63,062 nucleotides of DNA from Okeania sp. SIO2C9 (GCF_010672455.1 NZ_JAAHGO010000001.1:269766-332827), one strand, 5' to 3'. Counted from the first letter of the stretch, positions 46,336 through 56,544 are shown. A program made the numbers and translations. Notes: generated by a model from the sequence alone, not told the origin.

Positions 46336-46385
46336 TGACTTTTCTCTCGGTTAAAATACGAGAGATTCTAAGCGGATGTTTCAAA
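46336..46385 (-). repeat. Isolated IS605-type right-end hairpin after pstS1
   Basis: TTGACTTTTCTCTCGG, loop, ACGAGAGATTCTAAGCGGAT has the same plan as the tnpB right ends at 44079 and 58840 (hairpin then ATTCTAAGC). No tnpB is attached. Ten bases after the pstS1 stop, so the hairpin could act on that transcript's 3' end. Confidence 0.5.
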
Positions 46386-46553
46386 TCGTGTTAAAGCCAC
46401 GATTCTCCACGTTTCACACTTAACTTTCACCGACAGCACTTAATACCTAAAATATATCTTGGTAAGTAATTAATTTTTCAACTATTCAACCCTTCTTGAA
46501 GATTTAGAGGGGTTGATTTTCCCTATAAAAAACGGCGTTGCTGAAATGTAATG

Positions 46554-46847
46554 TTCAACAATGAATAATTAATAATGAATAATTAATAATTAATAATTAA
46601 TAATTAATAATTACCTCTCCATGAATTGAAGAGGATTGACTAATCATGAAAAATTTTTCTCACAGGAGTCGATTGGATATGGTTCCGAGACCCGCTCTTA
46701 TCAGAGCCGCTCCGCTGTTAGCGTTTGCGGTAGCATTCCGGAACGGAAAGCTTTGCGGTAGCAAACGCCATCCCACCCTTCGGGAAGCTGCGCTAACGAC
46801 CGCTTATTATCCCCTTAAAAGGGGAGGCGCATACCCACAATTTTTCG
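46554..46847 (-). mobile_element. TTAC-type short element, subfamily B, enlarged (B5)
   Basis: Plus strand: TTCAACAATGAATAATTAAT, heptamers, hairpin, GTCGATTGGATATGG, then about 100 bp of extra palindromic DNA (CCGCTGTTAGCG..., GCATTCCGGAACGG, CTTCGGGAAG) and CTTATTATCCCCTTAAAAGG, ending TTTTTCG before GTAA. An internal insertion into the element explains its 294 bp. Confidence 0.7.
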
Positions 46848-46854
46848 GTAAGTA

Positions 46855-47240
46855 GTTGAAGGTAAAATTGAAAAACTTATGTTTTGCGTTGAGACTTAAT
46901 CTAAAAATCATTACCATTCAATAACGCCAATTTTTTCATACCAAATTAAACTGATTTAATATCAGAAATAAGTCTAATTTGTCTGATGAACGAAAAAAAC
47001 TGATGGCTAATTCAGACTTGATGAACTACTACCATAAAAACTTAATATTATAGGGGTTTTCAAATAAATAGACTACAGTGGTCAAAGCATTCTCCTACTC
47101 CCTACTCCCTCTTTTCCAATAATCAAAAATCAAATCAATTTATAGTAGATAAATTATCAATTATTTCCCCTACTGCCTACTCCCTAATCCCTACTCCTTC
47201 TTTTCCGGATAGGTATAATTATTATCAACCATCAAGAACT
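46855..47240 (+). other. Gene-free stretch between the two pstS genes
   Basis: AT-rich with CTACTCC heptamers (47095-47112, 47168-47206). No frame. Leads into the pstS2 Pho box. Confidence 0.4.
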
Positions 47241-47271
47241 ATTAACCTATCCTTAACCTAAATAGGTTAAG
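47241..47271 (+). promoter_or_regulatory. Pho box of pstS2, with an inverted half-site
   Basis: ATTAACCT (47241-47248), 3-bp gap, CTTAACCT (47252-47259), then AAAT and AGGTTAAG (47264-47271), an inverted CTTAACCT. This gives a direct pair plus a perfect CTTAACCT/AGGTTAAG palindrome, 46 bp before the chosen pstS2 start. Confidence 0.8.
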
Positions 47272-47317
47272 CTTTCGTTTATTCTTTTTGGTGTCTAGGT
47301 ATAGAAAGCTAATAATT

Positions 47318-48415
47318 ATGCAATTTGCTATTAATCTTGCTCGAATAGCTCGTACAACTGCAAGAATTTCTGCAGTAGCTTTGACAATTGGTTTAGCTGC
47401 CTGCGGTGGTGGCGGTGACACTGATGGTACAGGTGGAGGTGGAGGTGGTCAAGTCAACCTCGTTGGAGCAGGAGCTTCTTTTCCAGCACCTCTCTATCAA
47501 CGTTGGTTTCAAGAGCTGAGTCAGAGTGACCCTAACTTACAGGTAGATTATCAGTCAGTAGGTAGTGGAGCTGGTGTTGAGAGATTTACTCAAGAATTAG
47601 TAGATTTCGGTGCTAGTGATGTGGCAATGACAGATGAGGAAATTGCTCAAGTTGGTCGGGGAGTCATTTTGCTACCGATGACTGCAGGTAGTATTGTATT
47701 AGCTTACAATTTGCCTGATGTTTCTGGTGTAAAACTTTCTAGGGAAGTTTATGTAGACATATTATTGGGTAAAATTACTAATTGGAATGACCCTAAGATA
47801 GCTACAATTAATCCTGATGTAACTTTGCCAGATCAAACAATTACGGTTGTATATCGTTCTGATGGTAGTGGTACAACTGGAGTTTTCACGAAGCATTTAA
47901 GTGCTATTAGTCCAGAATGGAAAGAGAAAGTTGGAGAAGGTAAAACTGTTCAATGGCCTACAGGTGTAGCAGGTGCTAAAAATGATGGTGTAGCTGCTTT
48001 AATTAGTCAAAGCAAGGGAGCAATAGGTTACGTTGAGTATGGTTTTGCTAAGAGTGCTAGTCTGAATATAGCTTCCCTGGAAAATAGTTCTGGTAATTAT
48101 ATAGAACCTACTGCTGAATCAGCAACTGCCACTTTAGAAGCAGTAGTATTACCTGAAAATCTACGAGCTTTTATTACTGACCCAGAAGGGGAAAATTCTT
48201 ATCCAATTGTGACTTACACTTGGATGCTTGCTTATGGTCAATATGATGATGCAGGTAAAGCTCAGGGATTAGAAAAAATGATTGAATTTGGCTTAAATGA
48301 AGGTCAAAAAATTAGTGGTGAAATAGGTTATATTCCTCTACCTAATAATGTACGTCAAAAAGTTTTAGAAACTGCCGATAAAATTAGCCCAGATTACAAC
48401 ATTACTCTCAAGTAG
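47318..48415 (+). CDS. pstS: Phosphate-binding lipoprotein PstS, copy 2
   Basis: 365 residues from ATG 47318, chosen over the in-frame TTG at 47288 because it gives a clean lipoprotein signal (MQFAINLARIARTTARI... LTIGLAAC, lipobox LAAC). A Gly-rich linker GGGGDTDGTGGGGGG precedes the mature PstS domain with the same two phosphate loops as copy 1 (GAGASFPAP, RSDGSGTTGVF). It is membrane-anchored and a likely LspA substrate. Own Pho box upstream. pstC begins 400 bp later. Confidence 0.93.
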   Translation: MQFAINLARIARTTARISAVALTIGLAACGGGGDTDGTGGGGGGQVNLVGAGASFPAPLYQRWFQELSQSDPNLQVDYQSVGSGAGVERFTQELVDFGASDVAMTDEEIAQVGRGVILLPMTAGSIVLAYNLPDVSGVKLSREVYVDILLGKITNWNDPKIATINPDVTLPDQTITVVYRSDGSGTTGVFTKHLSAISPEWKEKVGEGKTVQWPTGVAGAKNDGVAALISQSKGAIGYVEYGFAKSASLNIASLENSSGNYIEPTAESATATLEAVVLPENLRAFITDPEGENSYPIVTYTWMLAYGQYDDAGKAQGLEKMIEFGLNEGQKISGEIGYIPLPNNVRQKVLETADKISPDYNITLK

Positions 48416-48690
48416 CATCAAATAAATGGCGTTGCATAAATGTGCTTGGGATTTTAATAGTATTGTGTAGTATTGTGTAGTATTGTAGAATGGGCAAGAT
48501 GCCCATTCCCATTCCCGTTCCCGTTCCCGTTCCTGATATTTTCATTGCAGGCAAGGTGTAGAGAATTATAAATTGAGTATATTGTACTAATTTTGAGATA
48601 AAATAACATCAAAATTAACCAGATAAAGCCTCTGATGTTGACTCAATAATTCCTGGAAGATGTATATACCTATATTGAGGTAGATAGAGT
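48416..48690 (+). other. pstS2-pstC spacer, first part
   Basis: GGCGTTGCATAAATG, a MITE-end-like fragment, GTAGTATTGT repeats, and hexamers of CCCGTT (48503-48533). No gene. Confidence 0.4.
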
Positions 48691-48803
48691 TTAATAATTG
48701 ATAATTTATAATTACCTCTTCCTTTTAAAGAGAGGATTGAATAAAAGGAAAATTAATTCATTATTTTTCCTTTAAAGGAGAGGCTTTAAACCTTAATTAT
48801 TCG
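48691..48803 (-). mobile_element. Subfamily-B element (B8) next to the pstC start
   Basis: Plus strand: AATTGATAATTTATAATTAC heptamer-like end, CCTCTTCCTTTTAAAGAGAGG hairpin, CCTTTAAAGGAGAGGC, ATTATTCG before GTAA. The element ends 12 bp before the pstC ATG, so any ribosome site must come from the element or be absent. Confidence 0.65.
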
Positions 48804-48815
48804 GTAAACAATGTT

Positions 48816-49790
48816 ATGGTTGCACAATCTAAAGTTCAAAAAAATAGTCGGTCTCGGACTAAAGAAGAAAGACAGTTTGATGATGGTTTTATTACTGTAA
48901 CTAAAATTTTTGCCTGGGGTATTGCAGCTATTTTAATATTGATAGCTTTAACGGTAGCTTCCCAAGCTATACCAGCTATTAATGAATTTGGCTTTACCTT
49001 TCTATTTAAAAGTGCTTGGAACCCTGTTGCTAATGATGGAAAAGGGGATTATGGCGCATGGCCAATGATTGTAGGAACTTTAATTAGTTCATTCCTCGCC
49101 CTATTTATTGCAGTTCCCCTCGGTCTAGGTACAGCGATATTTTTAAGTGAAGGATTTTTGCCTCCAAAAATTACTACTCCTTTAACTTTTATGGTGGAAT
49201 TATTAGCAGCTATTCCTAGTGTAGTTTATGGTTTATGGGGTATTTATGTTTTACTTCCTTTGCTCAAACCAGTTGAGGCTTTTCTAGGTAATTATTTTGG
49301 CTGGATTTTTATTTTTTCTCTTCCTAAAGGCGTTAGTGCAGGTGGTCCGGGAATGTTCCCTGCAGCGATTGTTTTATCAATAATGATTTTACCTATTATT
49401 ACAGCCATTTCTCGTGATTCTCTTGCTAGTCTTCCTCCCGATCTACGACAAGCTTCTATGGGTATAGGAGCTACTCGTTGGGGTACTATTATTAGGGTAT
49501 TAATTCCCGCAGCTTTTTCGGGAATTGTGGGTGGAATAATGTTAGGTTTGGGTCGAGCTATGGGAGAAACTATGGCTGTAACAATGTTAATTGGTAATGC
49601 TAACTCGATTAAACCTACTCTTTTTGCTCCAGCTAATACTATTGCTTCTTTGATGGCTAACCAATTTGCTGAAGCTTCTGGTTTACAACTTTCTGCTCTG
49701 ATGTATACAGGGATAATTTTGTTTGTTTTAACCCTACTTGTAAATATATTAGCTAATTGGATTGTTAATCGAATTAAAGCCAAGTATTAA
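48816..49790 (+). CDS. pstC: Phosphate ABC transporter permease PstC
   Basis: 324 residues, six transmembrane helices plus an N-terminal cytosolic tail. The EAA-like coupling loop (SLASLPPDLRQASMGIGATRWGTIIRVLIPAAFSGIVGG) and GRAMGETMAVTMLIGN are typical of PstC. It forms the channel with PstA, energised by PstB. Start at ATG 48816; no Shine-Dalgarno because a repeat element ends 12 bp upstream. pstA follows after 480 bp of repeats, an unusual gap for this operon. Confidence 0.94.
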   Translation: MVAQSKVQKNSRSRTKEERQFDDGFITVTKIFAWGIAAILILIALTVASQAIPAINEFGFTFLFKSAWNPVANDGKGDYGAWPMIVGTLISSFLALFIAVPLGLGTAIFLSEGFLPPKITTPLTFMVELLAAIPSVVYGLWGIYVLLPLLKPVEAFLGNYFGWIFIFSLPKGVSAGGPGMFPAAIVLSIMILPIITAISRDSLASLPPDLRQASMGIGATRWGTIIRVLIPAAFSGIVGGIMLGLGRAMGETMAVTMLIGNANSIKPTLFAPANTIASLMANQFAEASGLQLSALMYTGIILFVLTLLVNILANWIVNRIKAKY

Positions 49791-49844
49791 TTCCTGTTAA
49801 ATGAATAAAAATTGATTTGAATCTGAATTAGTAACTACTTTTAT

Positions 49845-50255
<411 letters not shown>

Positions 50256-50269
50256 ATCTTGAATTAATC

Positions 50270-51151
50270 ATGGAAGGCATTACCTATAATCAATCTATTG
50301 TGAGTTTGAAAAGAAACCCAAGCAGACCAAGGGAAATATTCAATAAAGTGATGACTATACTATCAAGTGCTTGTATTTGCATCACTCTTATTCCTCTATT
50401 TGCTGTATTAATTTACGTTTTTATTAAAGGAGTATCTCGTTTAAATTTAGATTTGTTTACTAAGTTACCACCTGCAGCAGGTCAAACTACTGGTGGTATT
50501 GCTAATGCGATTTTAGGCACAATTCTGGTAGTGGCAATTGCTAGTTTAATTGCTGTTCCTTTTGGTGTTTTAGCAGCAGTTTATTTATCAGAATTTAGTG
50601 ATGAGCAAACTGCACGTCCAATTCGATTTGCTACTAATGTGTTGAGTGGTGTACCATCAATTATTGCTGGGGTATTTGCCTATAGTTTACTTGTACTATC
50701 TATGGGGAAATTTTCAGCATTTGCTGGTGGAGTTGCTTTATCGGTTTTGATGTTACCGACTATTATTAGGACTACTGATGAGGCTTTACAAATAGTTCCT
50801 AGGGATATTAGATGGGCATCGGTGGGAGTTGGTGCTTCTAATTATCAAACTGTTTTACAAATAGTTTTACCTGCTGCTTTACCTGGTATTATTACAGGTA
50901 TTACTCTTGCTATTGCTCGTGCTGCTGGAGAAACTGCTCCATTACTTTTTACTGTTGTTTATTCTAATAATTGGCCTCGCGGTCCGTTCGCTCCGACTGT
51001 ACCATCTTTGGCTTATTTGGTATATGAATTTGCTCGTAGTTTTGATGTTGTTTTACAGGAGTTTGCTTGGGCAGGTTCTTTAGTTCTGGTTTTATTGGTT
51101 TTAATTACAAGTATTCTTTCTCGTTGGGCAACTAGTCAAAAAAAGTTTTGA
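50270..51151 (+). CDS. pstA: Phosphate ABC transporter permease PstA
   Basis: 293 residues with six transmembrane helices: IPLFAVLIYVFIKG, then GGIANAILGTILVV. The coupling loop DEALQIVPRDIRWASVGVGASNYQTVLQIVLPAALPGIITG and ARAAGETAPLLFT are PstA signatures. It pairs with PstC. No clear ribosome site upstream (repeat DNA up to 20 bp before the ATG). Followed by GGAAGAA heptamers. Confidence 0.94.
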   Translation: MEGITYNQSIVSLKRNPSRPREIFNKVMTILSSACICITLIPLFAVLIYVFIKGVSRLNLDLFTKLPPAAGQTTGGIANAILGTILVVAIASLIAVPFGVLAAVYLSEFSDEQTARPIRFATNVLSGVPSIIAGVFAYSLLVLSMGKFSAFAGGVALSVLMLPTIIRTTDEALQIVPRDIRWASVGVGASNYQTVLQIVLPAALPGIITGITLAIARAAGETAPLLFTVVYSNNWPRGPFAPTVPSLAYLVYEFARSFDVVLQEFAWAGSLVLVLLVLITSILSRWATSQKKF

Positions 51152-51158
51152 TTACATA

Positions 51159-51211
51159 AGGAAGAAAGAAGAAGGAAGAAGGCAGAAGGCAGAAGGCAGA
51201 AGGCAGAAGGT
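51159..51211 (+). repeat. GGAAGAA heptamer array after pstA
   Basis: GGAAGAA and GGCAGAA units begin 8 bp past the pstA stop, purine-rich on the coding strand. The remaining spacer to 51600 has no gene. Confidence 0.75.
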
Positions 51212-51601
51212 CTAATTTCTTAATTGATAAATGTTTGCTACAAATAGCTTAGGTTATTTCTTAGGAGTCAACCCACACCTAACACCTCCCAGGAGGGGAA
51301 GTCAGGAAGACCGAGTCAGAATGAATAGTTTTGATACCATTTATTAGGTCATAATTTATCTTTTTAGTTCAAGGGACATCTCCTGCACTTGTCTTTTAAC
51401 TTCCCTTATTATTCGTAACATTCTTTTTCCAAATTGGTATTACATATTCTATGTTCCTGATTACCTGAAAAGCGTAAATTTTGTACCTCAATTTAATGAA
51501 TCAAGGCTGTATAATAGCACTATGAAAAGAGAAGAAAAACAGCGATTAAAACCTATAATCTTTATGGGTAAATGATTTAGGTGAAGTTGATAGTTATAAA
51601 G

Positions 51602-51920
51602 ATAGCAATCCTAAATTGGTTGTGACAATTTTTATAATAGTTAATTTGAATTGAAAACCTTTAAAATTCTGTACGTCGCCCTACCAATGGCTCCCCTACC
51701 ACCAAAATATTACCGAAAAATTTTGGGTATGCGCCTCCCCTTTTAAGGGGATAATAAGCGGTCGGGGGATGGCGAGGTCTCCTCGCCATATCCAATCGAC
51801 CAAGAGAAGAAAAATTTTCATGAATTTGTCAATCCTCTTCTTTTCAAGGAGAGGTAATAATTAATAATTAATAATTAATAATTAATAATTAATTGTTGAA
51901 AACTTAAATAGGATTGCTAT
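51602..51920. mobile_element. MITE with ATAGCAATCCTA ends, filled by a TTAC element
   Basis: Same termini and body as 8571-8709 (ATAGCAATCCTAAATTGG, ATAATAGTTAA, CCACCAAAATATTAC ... AACTTAAATAGGATTGCTAT) with a 187-bp subfamily-B element inserted after TTAC 51710-51713. Lies between pstA and pstB. Confidence 0.85.
51714..51900 (+). mobile_element. TTAC-type short element, subfamily B, nested (B6)
   Basis: Starts CGAAAAATTTTGGGTATGCG directly after TTAC and ends AATTAATTGTTGAA before AACTTAAATAGG. The empty site at 8688/8689 reads TTAC-AACTTAAATAGG, so both ends are exact and no bases were duplicated. Two hairpins (CCCCTTTTAAGGGG; GGCGAGG...CCTCGCC) and AATTAAT heptamers inside. Confidence 0.92.
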
Positions 51921-51968
51921 AGCAAATACACAAATAATTTTTAGACTAAATTTAGGAGGTAATATCTC

Positions 51969-52790
51969 ATGCCAGAATTTAAACAAAATATTTCTCTGCA
52001 AAAATCTGCTCCCGCTCTTTCCGCAGAAAATGTAAGCGTTTTTTACGGAGATTTTAAAGCAGTAAAAGATGTTTCTATGGAAATTCCAAAGAATAAAGTA
52101 ACTGCTTTTATTGGACCTTCAGGTTGTGGTAAAAGTACATTATTACGATGTTTTAATCGTCTAAATGATTTGATTAGTATTTTTCATTTAGAAGGTCGTA
52201 TTCTTTATCATAATCAGAATATTTATGACTCAGATATTGACCCTGTAGAAGTACGCCGACGTATTGGCATGGTATTTCAAAAGCCTAATCCTTTTCCTAA
52301 GTCAATCTACGATAATATTGCTTATGGGGTGAGAATTAATGGTCTGGCTCAGTCCAAAGAAGAAATGGATGAGATAGTCGAGCGATCGCTACGACAAGCT
52401 GTTCTCTGGGATGAGGTTAAGGATAAACTGGGACAAAGTGGTTTTGCTCTTTCTGGGGGTCAGCAACAACGTTTATGTATTGCTCGTGCGGTTGCTGTTA
52501 GTCCCGATGTGGTTTTGATGGATGAACCTTGTGCTTCTCTTGACCCTATTTCTACTATTAAGGTTGAGGAGTTAATTAATGAACTTAAGGAAAATTATAC
52601 TATTATTATTGTGACTCATAATATGCAGCAGGCAACTAGGGTAGCGGATGTAACTGCCTTTTTTAATGCTAAAGCTGCTGAGGGTGGTAAACGTTTCGGT
52701 TATTTGGTTGAATTTGACGAAACTCACAATATTTTCCAGAACCCAAAGGAAGAATCTACTCAACAATATGTAAGTGGTCGTTTTGGTTAA
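51969..52790 (+). CDS. pstB: Phosphate ABC transporter ATPase PstB
   Basis: 273 residues. Walker [10 protein letters not shown] (about 50-58), Q-loop [15 protein letters not shown], signature [14 protein letters not shown], Walker [14 protein letters not shown], and H-loop [10 protein letters not shown]. It powers PstCA in the cytosol. A strong ribosome site, AGGAGG (51954-51959), precedes the ATG. The distance to pstA (over 800 bp of nested repeats) suggests that pstB either has its own promoter or depends on long readthrough. Confidence 0.96.
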   Translation: MPEFKQNISLQKSAPALSAENVSVFYGDFKAVKDVSMEIPKNKVTAFIGPSGCGKSTLLRCFNRLNDLISIFHLEGRILYHNQNIYDSDIDPVEVRRRIGMVFQKPNPFPKSIYDNIAYGVRINGLAQSKEEMDEIVERSLRQAVLWDEVKDKLGQSGFALSGGQQQRLCIARAVAVSPDVVLMDEPCASLDPISTIKVEELINELKENYTIIIVTHNMQQATRVADVTAFFNAKAAEGGKRFGYLVEFDETHNIFQNPKEESTQQYVSGRFG

Positions 52791-52796
52791 ATATTT

Positions 52797-52838
52797 AAGA
52801 AGGAAGAAGGAAGAAAGAAGAAGGAAGAAGGAAGAAAA
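52797..52838 (+). repeat. GGAAGAA heptamer array after pstB
   Basis: AAGAAGGAAGAAGGAAGAAA and further units begin 6 bp past the stop, purine-rich on the coding strand. 52839-53136 has no gene; it contains GGTATTAAACCC-like inverted bits. Confidence 0.75.
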
Positions 52839-53136
52839 AATGGATGGGGACTCAAACCTCAACCAATTGTCAACACCATGTAGATGATGGGGTATTAAAC
52901 CCAAAATAAAAAGATAAATTTTTATCATTATTTTTTTCTGGGTTTGATACTCATCAAGTCCAGTTTTTTTTATTTAAAAAACTTTAAATTTACAGCACTT
53001 TTGAGGATGGTGAGGTAGACTTGAAGATTAATCTCTATCTTTGCAGTTCAGGCTTCTAGCCTGTAACAAGCAGGATGCTTACCAAAATTACTAAATAAAA
53101 TTTTCTACCTCACTAACTCCGAAATTACTGTAATTA

Positions 53137-53335
53137 AATTTAGGTTTTTTCTGGCTCAATAACCTTCCTCTCTCTTCCCTCTTCCTTCTTCCTTCTTCCT
53201 TTTTCCTTTTTGGAATTAACTAGATTGATATTTATTCATCAAATTTCATTAAATTTAGGTTTTTTTGGCTCAATAACCTTCTTCCCTCTTCCTTCTTCCC
53301 TCTTTCTTCTTCCTTCTTCCCTCTTCCTTCTTCCT
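53137..53335 (-). repeat. Duplicated GGAAGAA array entering the cyclase C-terminus
   Basis: ATTAAATTTAGGTTTTTTCTGGCTCAATAACCTTC-type blocks occur twice (about 53137 and 53248), each followed by CCTTCTT heptamers. The second array lies inside the end of the receiver-cyclase gene, where it is translated as KEEGRGKKEEE. About 100-bp direct duplication. Confidence 0.7.
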
Positions 53336-54746
53336 TACCAAGTTTTTCTCGGCAACGTTCAACATATAGACTGGCAATAGTATCAGTAGAGTTTTGCCTT
53401 TTCACTTGTTTGAAATATTCTAAAGCTGCTCTAAATTTACCTACCTGCCAACCCTTAATTCCTTTCTTAAATATTGATAGGTTGGAAATTTTTTCTGCTT
53501 CAATAATTTTATTTTCAGTCCCCAATAATTCATAAATATTTGTAGCCTTCTGCTTTCCACGAAGCGTCACTTTATCAATCCATCTGTAATAAATTTGCTC
53601 AGAATATAGATTATTATTATTTTGTAACTGAGTGTCTGAATATTCTTCTTTATTAATTCTGCTAAATTTATCTTCTATATATTCTCCTGTTTGACAGTTA
53701 TTTTTACATTTTTCTATCTCTGAAATTACTGGTTCACTTGCAATAATTGAGCAACCATAAGTCTTAGTCAAACTTTCTAAACGTGATGCAGTATTAACTA
53801 CATCTCCAATGACTGTAGAATCCATTCTTTTTTCAGAACCTAAAGTACCAATAACCCCAATACCCGTATGAATACCAATGCCAATTTTTACAGGTTCTTT
53901 AAGATTATATTTTTCATAATTAGCATTAAATTCTTTTAAATTTTCCTGCATCATTACAGCAGCTTTTAACGCATTTAAACTATGACATTTGTGTTTGTCA
54001 AATACTGCCATAATTGCATCCCCTAAGAATTTGTCTATAAATCCTTGATGGGCAGAAATACAAGCGCTCATTTGTTGAAAAAAAGAATTTAACCACTTAA
54101 AAGTATCTCGTGCATTTTGTGATTCAGCTATTGCGGTAAATCCTCTAATATCACAAAATAAAACAGTTAATTCTTCTTCTGCCACATCTCCAAGCTGAAT
54201 AGAATCTAATCCTTGAGACGCTATTCTTGATAAAAATTGCTCTGGTACAAAAAGTCTAAATTTTTCTGAAAGATGTTGATTAATTTTTAATGCTGCTAAT
54301 AATTGAAGATGACTTTGTCGATTCGTCTGTTGAGTATTTTGAGATTTATTAGCTTGAGAACGTATTTGATTTAGCTGCAAAATATTAGCTACTTTTGCCA
54401 GAAGTAAACGAGTATTGAATGGTTTGGTAATATAGTCATCTCCCATCAATTCTAAACCTTTCAATTTGGAATTTTCATCATCCAAAGCTGTTAAAAAAAT
54501 GATGGGAATTGTTTTTGATTGGGGGTTTTGACGGAGACGGTGACAAACTTCAAATCCATCAATTTCAGGCATCATTACATCCAGTAAAATTAAATCAGGA
54601 TGAGAATTGCGGGCAATTTCTAATGCTTCTTTTCCACCATTTGCTGATATAGTGATGTAGCCTTCTGATGTTAATAGTTCTTCTAATAGAATGACATTAT
54701 CTGGCTCATCATCAACTACTAGAATAGATGACTGTTTGTTTGACAT
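53232..54746 (-). CDS. Receiver-adenylate cyclase fusion
   Basis: 504 residues, soluble. A receiver (1-125) with the phospho-acceptor Asp56 in LLDVMMPEIDG and Lys108 in ITKPF; a linker with a FRLFVPEQFLSRIA block; a class III cyclase (about 190-400) with metal aspartates Asp198 (LFCDIRGFT) and Asp242 (FLGDAIMAVF), Lys238 before the latter, and VIGDVVNTASRLES. A short TPR-like end (AALEYFKQVKR) precedes a tail of about 35 residues translated from GGAAGAA heptamers. It would make cAMP when phosphorylated by a kinase; the PAS-GAF hybrid kinase 1.8 kb upstream on the same strand is a candidate partner. Confidence 0.9.
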   Translation of the reverse strand: MSNKQSSILVVDDEPDNVILLEELLTSEGYITISANGGKEALEIARNSHPDLILLDVMMPEIDGFEVCHRLRQNPQSKTIPIIFLTALDDENSKLKGLELMGDDYITKPFNTRLLLAKVANILQLNQIRSQANKSQNTQQTNRQSHLQLLAALKINQHLSEKFRLFVPEQFLSRIASQGLDSIQLGDVAEEELTVLFCDIRGFTAIAESQNARDTFKWLNSFFQQMSACISAHQGFIDKFLGDAIMAVFDKHKCHSLNALKAAVMMQENLKEFNANYEKYNLKEPVKIGIGIHTGIGVIGTLGSEKRMDSTVIGDVVNTASRLESLTKTYGCSIIASEPVISEIEKCKNNCQTGEYIEDKFSRINKEEYSDTQLQNNNNLYSEQIYYRWIDKVTLRGKQKATNIYELLGTENKIIEAEKISNLSIFKKGIKGWQVGKFRAALEYFKQVKRQNSTDTIASLYVERCREKLGKEEGRGKKEEERGKKEEGRRLLSQKNLNLMKFDE

Positions 54747-54822
54747 ATAATTTAGTTAAATTGATTAGATTTCATGAACTAAAATTTTGGGATTTTGAAA
54801 GTAATCTGATAATATGGTGGGA

Positions 54823-54997
54823 GTCATTTCAGTTATCAGTTATCAGTTATCAGTTATCAGTACCTCTGCAATAAAGAGGCTTCAAATATGGCATAAGTTC
54901 TTTTCTCTTAGTCGATTAGATATGGTCAGGATTTATCGCCATCTCTCGACCGCTTTTTATCCCCTTAAAAGGGGAGGCTTTAGACCACATTTTTTCG
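54823..54997 (-). mobile_element. TTAC-type short element, A/B hybrid (A4)
   Basis: Plus strand: GTCATTTCAG, CAGTTAT heptamers, TACCTCTGCAATAAAGAGG hairpin (A-type end), then GTCGATTAGATATGG and CTCTCGACCGC (B-type body) and CCCCTTAAAAGGGG, TTTTTTCG before GTAA. It shows A and B are forms of one family. Confidence 0.7.
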
Positions 54998-55293
54998 GTA
55001 AAATTTCGCAAGTCTTGTATAATTGAAAATTTGTAAATTGAGTATTTTTATGTAGAAAATTTTCATCTAGTACCGAATAAATTTTTGAGATGTCTCTAAC
55101 CAAAAATTGATGCTTTCAAGAATTTTAATTTTGTGGAAAATATGTAGCAATTTTCAAGAACCGTGAGGTGGAAAATTCGTAATTTTTAGGGAGTAGGGGA
55201 GTAGGGAGTAGGGAAACAGGGAATAAAAAATCAAGAAAAACAACTGTACCTTAGTAACTTGAAAAACCCTATATATTGTGAGTAGATATTTAC

Positions 55294-55552
55294 CGAAAAA
55301 TTGGGTTTAAAGCCTCCCCTTGATCGGGGACTTTTTATTTTTATGTTAAGTGAATTGAATATATGCTATAGTTTTATTAGTTGCCGGGGGGCACTCGGAA
55401 ACTCGTGCGCGGACGTGGAGGGAAGCGTTAGACTACCGCCAAGGAAGCAGCACCCTGTGTTAGCGAAAGCTATGCGAAGCAAAGCGTCAACCCGCCGAGG
55501 AGCTATGGCTCAGTAGGAATCCCCGTGCCTTTAGGCCGGGGAGGATGTCAAT
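55294..55552 (+). mobile_element. 259-bp element joining the TTAC left end to a tnpB-type right end
   Basis: TTAC (55290-55293), CGAAAAATTGGGTTTAAAGC, CCCCTTGATCGGGG hairpin, TTGCCGGGGGGCACTCGG, then CAGCACCCTGTG...GAGCTATGGCTCAGTAGG and the closing hairpin GAATCCCCGTGCC...GGCCGGGGAGGATGTCAA. Left end as in the A/B short elements, right end as in IS605 tnpB elements. No tnpB inside. A second left half lies at 59892. Confidence 0.65.
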
Positions 55553-55732
55553 ATTCTTAGTTTAGCTTTTTTCACTAAGCAATATAATTACCTCGATAAT
55601 TATACAATGGGTAGGGGCGAATGGCTATTCGCCCCTACAATCTTAAATGATGCTGAATAACACTGATGCTACCGGATTTGATATTATACCGAACCTGAGC
55701 GGAGGAGTCATGTCATGTCCAGTTGAATAGTT

Positions 55733-56532
<800 letters not shown>

Positions 56533-56544
<12 letters not shown>

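Noticed and set aside
46646-46855. 69-residue frame between the pstS genes
   Set aside because: Lies wholly in element B5; similar peptides appear wherever the element occurs.
49292-49783. 163-residue minus-strand frame inside pstC
   Set aside because: Antisense to the well-supported PstC permease.
52572-52928. 118-residue minus-strand frame at the pstB end
   Set aside because: Antisense to pstB and its heptamer array.
55290-55552. 71-residue frame over the 259-bp element
   Set aside because: The frame follows structured repeat and right-end DNA; no similarity to a protein family.
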